This document shows, one piece after another, positions 6,244 through 11,072 of a DNA stretch of 11,072 nt; position 1 is the first letter of the stretch; every line of letters starts with the position of its first letter. A model generated the notes under the pieces. The model was not told the DNA's origin, made no database searches, and saw only the letters and a list, made by a program, of their open reading frames with translations. The position numbers and the translations under genes were made by a program. Source of the stretch: Microbacteriaceae bacterium (GTDB lineage: Bacteria > Actinomycetota > Actinomycetes > Actinomycetales > Microbacteriaceae); the NCBI GenBank assembly GCA_003454135.1, contig DMKW01000116.1, positions 8,001 through 19,072 of the forward strand, given 5' to 3'.

Positions 6244-9086
6244 TCGGCGTCGTCGAACGCGCGCACGCGGCTGAGCGAACCGTCCGGCTCAAGTAGCCAG
6301 CAGTCCGTCGAACGCCGCACGATCGGCGGAGGCAGGCGTCGCTGACCGCTCACGGCGCGGAACTCCGCCGGGGTGCAACCGTGGAACACGAGCGACGCGG
6401 AGCCGCGAAGCGTGGAGGCGAGCCCCCAGTTCGCCTGCCACGACTCCGGGTTCCCGACGATCACGACGGGGTCGGTGGCCCCGAGCACGTCGAGGGCCGC
6501 GCGCACGCCGAGTTGGATGACCGTGGCGGCGCATCCCGACTCCCGCAAGGCGCGCTCGAAGGCGGCCGGCGCCGTGGACACGACCGCTCGACGCGAGCCG
6601 TCCGACCAGTCAACGATGCTCGGCGGGGCGGCGCGTGGTTCGGGATCAGGATCGGCGTCGGGATCGTACAGCGCCAGCTGCAGCCGGTTGCCGAGCCACT
6701 CGCCGCGCCCCGGCGGGGCGGCAGGCTCGAAACCGGCCGGCTCTCCCCCGGCCAGCACGTGGTCCTGGCGGCTCGGCAAACGAAGAACCAGGCGAGAATC
6801 GCACAGCTCGGCGACGGAATGCAGCGCGCTGGGGATGCGACGCACCGCGACGGCGACGGTTCGGCCCGTCGCCGGGCCGCTTCGCAACAGGTCGACGAGC
6901 ATGTCGAGGAACGCCTGCTGATGGTCGTCGGTCAGATTCGCCACGATCGCATCGAGGTCGTCGATCAGCACGAGCGCCGGCGTCGTCGGCGACCCTCGCG
7001 GCTGAGCCACCTCCCGCGCGAGAAAGTCCCATGCGTCGTCGACCGATCTCGGCATGACGCGAGCGGCGCCGGTCGCAGCGAGCACACGCAGGGCGTTGGA
7101 CTTGCCCGAGCGGTGGCCGCCGATCACGAGCAGGTTTCCGTGCGTGGCCGGATCGTAGACCGCGGCCCCCTGGCGCTGTTCGGCCGGGAGGTCGAGGAGG
7201 CCGATCGGAACGCCCCTGGCAACGGGCGGGAGCGCGCACGAGCGGACGACGAGGGGAAGGTCGTCGCACCATGGTCGACGAAGGGCGACGGCGCCACCCG
7301 CGTGAACGGCGGCGACGCGGCGCACGTCGTCGTCCATCGCGAGCGCGACCCGAACCTGCCGCGCATTCTGGCCATCGAGGCTCACGATCGCTCGTCCGGG
7401 GTGCCCGCTCGGCAGCTCGGCGGCGGCGGCCGAACCGACGACCGCGGTGCTGTCTGCCGTGTTGTTGACCCGCAGCGAGATCCTCAACTGGGCGTTGGCG
7501 AGAACGACGTCGCGCACTATGCCCGCCGGGCGCTGGGTGCACAGGATGAGGTGGATGCCGAGGGACCGACCGCGCGCGGCGAGATCGGCGAACACTCCCT
7601 GCAGCTCCGGGCGCTCGACGACCATCGCCGCGAACTCGTCCACGACGATCACGAGCCGCGCGAGTCGATCGCGCGGTGGAAGCTCCGCGATCGCGCGGGC
7701 ACCGGCCTTCGCGAGGAACGACTCGCGAAACCGGATCTCCGCCCCGAGGCTCAGGATCGCCCGCCGAGCGACCCTCTCGTCGAGGTCGGTCACGAGACCG
7801 ACGACATGGGCGAGGCCGGAGATCGCGGCGAAGGAGGCGCCGCCCTTGAAGTCGATGAGCAGGAAGTTGACCGCCGCTGGCGAGTGGGACGCCGCCATCG
7901 CGAGAATCCAGCTCACGAGAAGCTCGCTCTTGCCGCTTCCCGTCGTGCCACCGACGATCGCGTGCGGCCCGTGTGCCACGAGGTCGACGGTGAGGGGTTC
8001 GGCACCGCTCCATGCGAAGCAACAATCGAGCGACTCCGCGCCGCCGCCGGCCGCGCCCTGCGGCAGTGCCGAAAAGCCGAGATCGGCGGGAGAGGCTTCG
8101 CCGGGGGGAATCGCGCCCCGCGCAACGGCGGCAGCGGAGAGGAAAACCGCCCTCTCGAGCGCGAACTCTGCTGAGGCAAAAAACGGGGAGACCGGCCGAC
8201 CGCCCTCGATGCCCGGGCAGGCGAGGAGCCGCGCGGAACTGCCCGCCCCCACCTGGAGCACGACCCGGCAGTCCGCGGGGAGCTCGCCGGGCTCGCTCGC
8301 GATCGCGACGATCGCGGTGGCGACCCGCGACATCCAGCGCACGCAGCCGGGCTCTGACCCGTCGAATCCCACCCGGTGGGGAAGGGAGCGCAGCCAGGCC
8401 CAGCCGCCATCCGGCGGCGCGGTGAGGGAGAGGTCGAGCGGCGAGAACAGCCCGGCGAGCTGCACGAGAATGGCCCTCGCCGCCGCCTCGGCGAGGGCCG
8501 CCGGGCCGCACACCCCGATTCCGAGCGACGGGTCGACGAGAAGCGGCACGTCGGCGAGAACGCCGGCATGGCGCCGAACGGCATCGAGCTCGGCGGCCGC
8601 CAACCTGTCGCCCGGCACCGGCGGCGCGTCGTCGAGCCGGAGCGCGCTCCGACCGAGCGAGCGACCGATGCTCACGAGGCGTGGGGAACCCGGTTCGTCG
8701 CGCCAGAGCTCCCGATCGCCGATCCCGTCACGGCTCGTGCCGATCAGCCTCTCGACCGCGTCGGCCAGCTCGGCGCGTTCGCGAGCGTGATGATCATCGA
8801 TGAGCCGCCCGACGGTTTCGAGCTCGTCGCGGAACCGTCGCCACTCGCGCTTCGCCCGGCGTGTGCCGTGAAGCTTTCCGTCGGTAATACTCGCGACGGC
8901 GATCACCGGACCGAGCACGGCAAACGCGAGGGCGAAGACCGATCCGGTCACTGCCCACATGCCCACCGAGACCGCGACGGGCGCGAGAATCGCGAAGACG
9001 GGAATCGTGGGGGGCCGGGCCGCCTCCGGCGGCCGCGGCAACGCGATCCTGGACGGGTCGTGGCTCGCGTGATCGGACACGCGCAC
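6234..9086 (-). CDS. Two-helix membrane ATPase with tandem FtsK/SpoIIIE modules, EccC/EssC-like
   Basis: About 950 residues, numbered from the GTG at 9086. Two membrane helices lie near 29-45 and 48-67. They are followed by a charged stretch (to about 115) and a module at about 185-345 (DPSLGIGVCGP, then GGWAWLRSLPH) that resembles the degenerate first ATPase-like domain of EccC/EssC. Module D1 has a full Walker A GGTTGSGKS at 379-387, LLIDFKGG at 409-416, Walker B VIVVDEF at 479-485 and CTQRPAG at 516-522. Module D2 has GGHRSGKS at 656-663 and LVLIDDLD at 705-712. The last 120 residues look like a third, degenerate module. There is no FtsK gamma winged helix and there are only two helices, so a protein-export motor fits better than the division DNA translocase. 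It is last in its operon, after the FHA gene. The start is uncertain: GTGs at 9080, 9125 and 9152 are alternatives. A link to type VII secretion is inference. Confidence 0.85.
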   Translation of the reverse strand: MRVSDHASHDPSRIALPRPPEAARPPTIPVFAILAPVAVSVGMWAVTGSVFALAFAVLGPVIAVASITDGKLHGTRRAKREWRRFRDELETVGRLIDDHHARERAELADAVERLIGTSRDGIGDRELWRDEPGSPRLVSIGRSLGRSALRLDDAPPVPGDRLAAAELDAVRRHAGVLADVPLLVDPSLGIGVCGPAALAEAAARAILVQLAGLFSPLDLSLTAPPDGGWAWLRSLPHRVGFDGSEPGCVRWMSRVATAIVAIASEPGELPADCRVVLQVGAGSSARLLACPGIEGGRPVSPFFASAEFALERAVFLSAAAVARGAIPPGEASPADLGFSALPQGAAGGGAESLDCCFAWSGAEPLTVDLVAHGPHAIVGGTTGSGKSELLVSWILAMAASHSPAAVNFLLIDFKGGASFAAISGLAHVVGLVTDLDERVARRAILSLGAEIRFRESFLAKAGARAIAELPPRDRLARLVIVVDEFAAMVVERPELQGVFADLAARGRSLGIHLILCTQRPAGIVRDVVLANAQLRISLRVNNTADSTAVVGSAAAAELPSGHPGRAIVSLDGQNARQVRVALAMDDDVRRVAAVHAGGAVALRRPWCDDLPLVVRSCALPPVARGVPIGLLDLPAEQRQGAAVYDPATHGNLLVIGGHRSGKSNALRVLAATGAARVMPRSVDDAWDFLAREVAQPRGSPTTPALVLIDDLDAIVANLTDDHQQAFLDMLVDLLRSGPATGRTVAVAVRRIPSALHSVAELCDSRLVLRLPSRQDHVLAGGEPAGFEPAAPPGRGEWLGNRLQLALYDPDADPDPEPRAAPPSIVDWSDGSRRAVVSTAPAAFERALRESGCAATVIQLGVRAALDVLGATDPVVIVGNPESWQANWGLASTLRGSASLVFHGCTPAEFRAVSGQRRLPPPIVRRSTDCWLLEPDGSLSRVRAFDDADRP

Positions 9087-9172
9087 AGGAAAGCACCACC
9101 GTCGTGGCGCAGGTGCCGGCGACACGATGACCGGGACGCGGCATCCTGGCACGCGTGATCGTGGAGGAGTGG
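9087..9172 (-). other. Gap between the FHA gene and the ATPase gene, possible extended ATPase N-terminus
   Basis: This is the only sizeable gap (86 nt) in the right-hand operon. The ATPase frame stays open through it and beyond, with GTG codons at 9152 and 9125 that could move the start upstream. None has a good ribosome site. The 8-bp palindrome CACGCGTG sits at 9149-9156. The extra residues (Pro, Arg and Val rich) look unlike a conserved domain, which is why I place the start downstream. Confidence 0.4.
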
Positions 9173-10024
9173 TCAGCTCACGATGAAGAACTGTTCGCCG
9201 ATCTCCACTCGCGTGCCGCGCGAGATGCGGTGACGCGTGTTCGGCGCGCAACGCACGGGAGGCGATTCCGGTTCGCGCGCGATCGTGCCGTTGCCCGAGA
9301 ACCTGTCGGCGATCCAGAACGTGCCGTCTTCCTGGCCGAACTCGAGGTGGGTCTTGGAGACCGAACGGCTCGGGTCAAGCACGCGAACGACCTGGTCGAC
9401 GTATTCGCCGGGTTCCGGCTTGGGGTTGCGCCCGACGAGTCCCGTGCCGTACACCGTGAAACTCTCGCCCGTGCTGAACTGCAGGACGAAACGGATGCCC
9501 GCCTCCTTGCGCACTATCCGCGTGGCCTCGATGTCTCCCGCCTCGGCGAACGGCGGCGACTGGGGCCTGTTCAACGCGACGGGCGGCTTCGGCTCGGCGG
9601 CCGTCGCCGAGTTCTCTTCGGCCGGCGCAGCCTCGGTTCCCGGAGCTTCGGACGCCGGAGGCTCGGCCGCGATTTCGACCGGGGCAGGCGCGGGCTCGAC
9701 GTCGTCCGCCTCGGGGATGGCGAGCGCCTCGATCCGATCGATCACGACGGTGTCGCGCGGGCGGCTGAAGGTGTCGCTCACGGCGCGTGAGACGTGGCCG
9801 CATTCGCCGCAGAAGATGTCGTCCGCGGCCATGGGGCTGCCGCACTGCTCGCACCGCTCACCCGCCGTCCGGCCCGGGCTCGCCCCCGCGACCGGTCGCG
9901 CGACGGGCACCGGAACGCGAGGCAGCCGCCCGGTTGGCAGCTGGGCTTGCGCGACCGCGCGGCCGCACTCGCCGCAAAAGAGAGCGCCGACCGGCAGCTC
10001 AGTTCCGCAATACGTGCATCTCAC
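9173..10024 (-). CDS. Double zinc-ribbon, FHA-domain protein
   Basis: A 283-residue, probably cytoplasmic protein with no membrane helix. Two treble-cysteine ribbons stand at the N-terminus, each with paired CxxC knuckles: Cys3/6 with Cys17/20, and Cys58/61 with Cys72/75. A linker rich in Ala, Pro and Glu (about 80-165) looks disordered. An FHA domain follows at about 175-283 with the expected landmarks GRN at 198-200, SVSKTHLEF at 221-229 and SGNGT at 243-247; these residues read phosphothreonine peptides. EATRI at 166-170, just before the domain, holds a threonine that could be a kinase target, as in other actinobacterial FHA proteins. The GTG at 10024 is 11 nt after the preceding stop, with AGAGGG about 7 nt upstream. 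Placed between a membrane pseudo-enzyme and an EccC-like ATPase, it probably acts as a phosphorylation-dependent adaptor; partner and kinase are not in the window. Confidence 0.9.
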   Translation of the reverse strand: MRCTYCGTELPVGALFCGECGRAVAQAQLPTGRLPRVPVPVARPVAGASPGRTAGERCEQCGSPMAADDIFCGECGHVSRAVSDTFSRPRDTVVIDRIEALAIPEADDVEPAPAPVEIAAEPPASEAPGTEAAPAEENSATAAEPKPPVALNRPQSPPFAEAGDIEATRIVRKEAGIRFVLQFSTGESFTVYGTGLVGRNPKPEPGEYVDQVVRVLDPSRSVSKTHLEFGQEDGTFWIADRFSGNGTIAREPESPPVRCAPNTRHRISRGTRVEIGEQFFIVS

Positions 10025-10035
10025 CGCGCAGCCCT

Positions 10036-11072
10036 CTAACGCTTGAACAGGTTCTTGACACTATAACCACCGAGCGACCGCAGCGAGATCGCCGCCCGGA
10101 TGCGCTCGCGGCGGGTTCGCCCCCGGTCGATCGTGATGAGCATGGCCTCGACTGATCGCCACACCTGGTCGGCCTCCTCGGCCCTCGGTTCGTTCGGCGA
10201 GAACACGGCGCGATCGGCGACGGAGGCGAGCACGAGAGGCTTCAATCCTCCCACGGTCGCGGCAACCTCGGTTCTGGTCGGCGACGGAGGCGGCAAGTAG
10301 CCGCGGTCGATCACCGAGTTCTCAAACTCCTGCCAGCCGCCGCTGATGCGCTGCAGGGGCGTGGGGGCTCGCTTGCGCAGCACCCGTCGCCGCACTTTCG
10401 CAGCGACGATCGCCGCGAATGGAGCCAGCACGATCGCCACTCCCGCGAGCACCCAGCCGAGCACCCGGAGCACGGTGAGCAGAATGACGAGCAGCGGGCT
10501 CAGGCTCGCCGGCTCGTCTTGCGTGCTGTCCGGCGGCACCGGGCTGTTGTCGGACTTCTGGTCCTCGATCGGCGGCTGAACTGGCGACTGCGGGCGCGCG
10601 ATCGTCGTCGGGTCCTTCGGCTGTTCGGCGGGGATCTCCCGCACGGGCGGGGTCGGGTCGATCGTCACCCAGCCGTACTGCGCCGTGTCGACCTCGATCC
10701 AGGCCGAGATGTCCTTGCCGAGGATGCGCGTGACGCCGCCCGCGGTGACGTCCTTGGGCGCGAAGCCGAACACGACGCGGGCGGGAAAGCCGAGTTGTCT
10801 CGCCATGAGCGCCGCCGTCACGGCGTACTGCTCCTGGTCGCCGATCATCCGCTGGTCGGTGAGAAGCTGGGTTATACGGTCTGCGGCATGTCCGGATCGG
10901 CTGAGCGGTTCGTCCGCGGAGACGCCGTGGCTCACGTAGCCGGCCTTCTTCAGCGCCGCAACCATCGCGAGTAGGCGATTGCCGCCGCCGCCGACGCCCT
11001 TGACCCAGCCGTCGAGAGTGGAGAGCAGGTTCTCCGGCAGCACTCCGATTCGCGGAACCACGGCGGGGCCCG
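10036..11072 (-). CDS. Membrane protein with transglutaminase-like domain, catalytic residues apparently lost (N-terminus off the right edge)
   Basis: The last 344 residues of a larger protein, open to the window edge; the family (TgpA-like transglutaminase-core proteins) usually has several N-terminal helices, which would lie outside. Numbering from Val at 11061, the transglutaminase core spans about 65-140. Where active members read G-F-C-E-H-F-A, this reads GDQEQYA (74-80), so the nucleophile Cys is Gln76. Where they read D-A-H-A-W, this reads DISAW (117-121), so the His is Ser119. The Asp of IDPT (134-137) is kept. A Pro-rich linker (about 138-185) leads to a membrane segment (two close hydrophobic stretches, about 188-220) and a basic cytoplasmic tail ending in SVKNLFKR. 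It lies 11 nt upstream of the FHA gene in the same operon. It is probably a binding or scaffolding pseudo-enzyme rather than a cross-linking enzyme or protease. The alignment was done by eye. Confidence 0.85.
   Translation of the reverse strand, partial: GPAVVPRIGVLPENLLSTLDGWVKGVGGGGNRLLAMVAALKKAGYVSHGVSADEPLSRSGHAADRITQLLTDQRMIGDQEQYAVTAALMARQLGFPARVVFGFAPKDVTAGGVTRILGKDISAWIEVDTAQYGWVTIDPTPPVREIPAEQPKDPTTIARPQSPVQPPIEDQKSDNSPVPPDSTQDEPASLSPLLVILLTVLRVLGWVLAGVAIVLAPFAAIVAAKVRRRVLRKRAPTPLQRISGGWQEFENSVIDRGYLPPPSPTRTEVAATVGGLKPLVLASVADRAVFSPNEPRAEEADQVWRSVEAMLITIDRGRTRRERIRAAISLRSLGGYSVKNLFKR

Noticed and set aside
6381..8790. Large plus-strand frames opposite the ATPase gene
   Set aside because: They are rich in Arg, Ala, Pro and Glu, with no recognisable motif. 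They are typical antisense shadows of a high-GC gene with GC-rich third codon positions.
6234..9086. Calling the ATPase the cell-division DNA translocase FtsK
   Set aside because: It has two rather than four membrane helices, two Walker-bearing modules and no C-terminal gamma winged helix, and its neighbours are FHA and transglutaminase-like genes.
9237..10155. Plus-strand frames opposite the FHA gene
   Set aside because: Low-complexity Ala/Arg/Ser sequence with no motif. The minus strand carries eight ribbon cysteines and all FHA landmarks.
1..11072. Search for tRNA, rRNA, CRISPR arrays, insertion-sequence ends and att sites
   Set aside because: No repeat-spacer pattern, transposase motif, cloverleaf or long terminal repeat was seen by eye on either strand.

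Overview
The window looks like a piece of chromosome from a high-GC Gram-positive bacterium, most likely an actinomycete of the Micrococcales/Microbacteriaceae type. This rests on the high GC content, several GTG starts with tight gene packing, an alanine dehydrogenase with the same length and active-site numbering as the mycobacterial enzyme, and an actinobacterial-style FtsK/FHA/transglutaminase cluster. The taxonomic guess is inference; no rRNA or other marker gene is present.

Left part (1-4850, all minus strand). A compact ABC import operon of the spermidine/putrescine (Pot) type reads right to left: potD (binding lipoprotein), potA (ATPase), potB and potC (permeases). It ends in a class III PLP aminotransferase that runs off the left edge. 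The junctions are 1-nt or 4-nt overlaps or 2-nt gaps, so the five genes are almost certainly one translationally coupled transcript. A plausible division of labour is uptake of a polyamine or related amine followed by removal of an amino group.

Middle (4851-6215). A 249-bp AT-richer spacer with a small inverted repeat separates potD from the divergent ald gene (L-alanine dehydrogenase, plus strand). If the aminotransferase passes nitrogen to pyruvate, Ald could recycle the alanine to pyruvate and ammonia; this link is inference.

Right part (6234-11072, all minus strand, convergent with ald). The 3' end of an operon reads right to left: a membrane protein with a transglutaminase-like domain (5' end outside the window), a double zinc-ribbon plus FHA protein, and a roughly 950-residue two-helix membrane ATPase with tandem FtsK/SpoIIIE modules. 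The ATPase resembles EccC/EssC motors of type VII secretion more than the cell-division translocase FtsK. The transglutaminase domain appears to have lost its catalytic Cys (Gln in its place) and His (Ser in its place) while keeping the fold signature and the Asp. This motor, phosphopeptide-reader and pseudo-enzyme trio is the most interesting part of the window. No WXG100 substrate, EccB/EccD or mycosin gene is visible here, so secretion is only inferred.

I saw no tRNA, rRNA, CRISPR array, insertion sequence or obvious recent transfer. No stretch longer than 300 bases lacks a gene.
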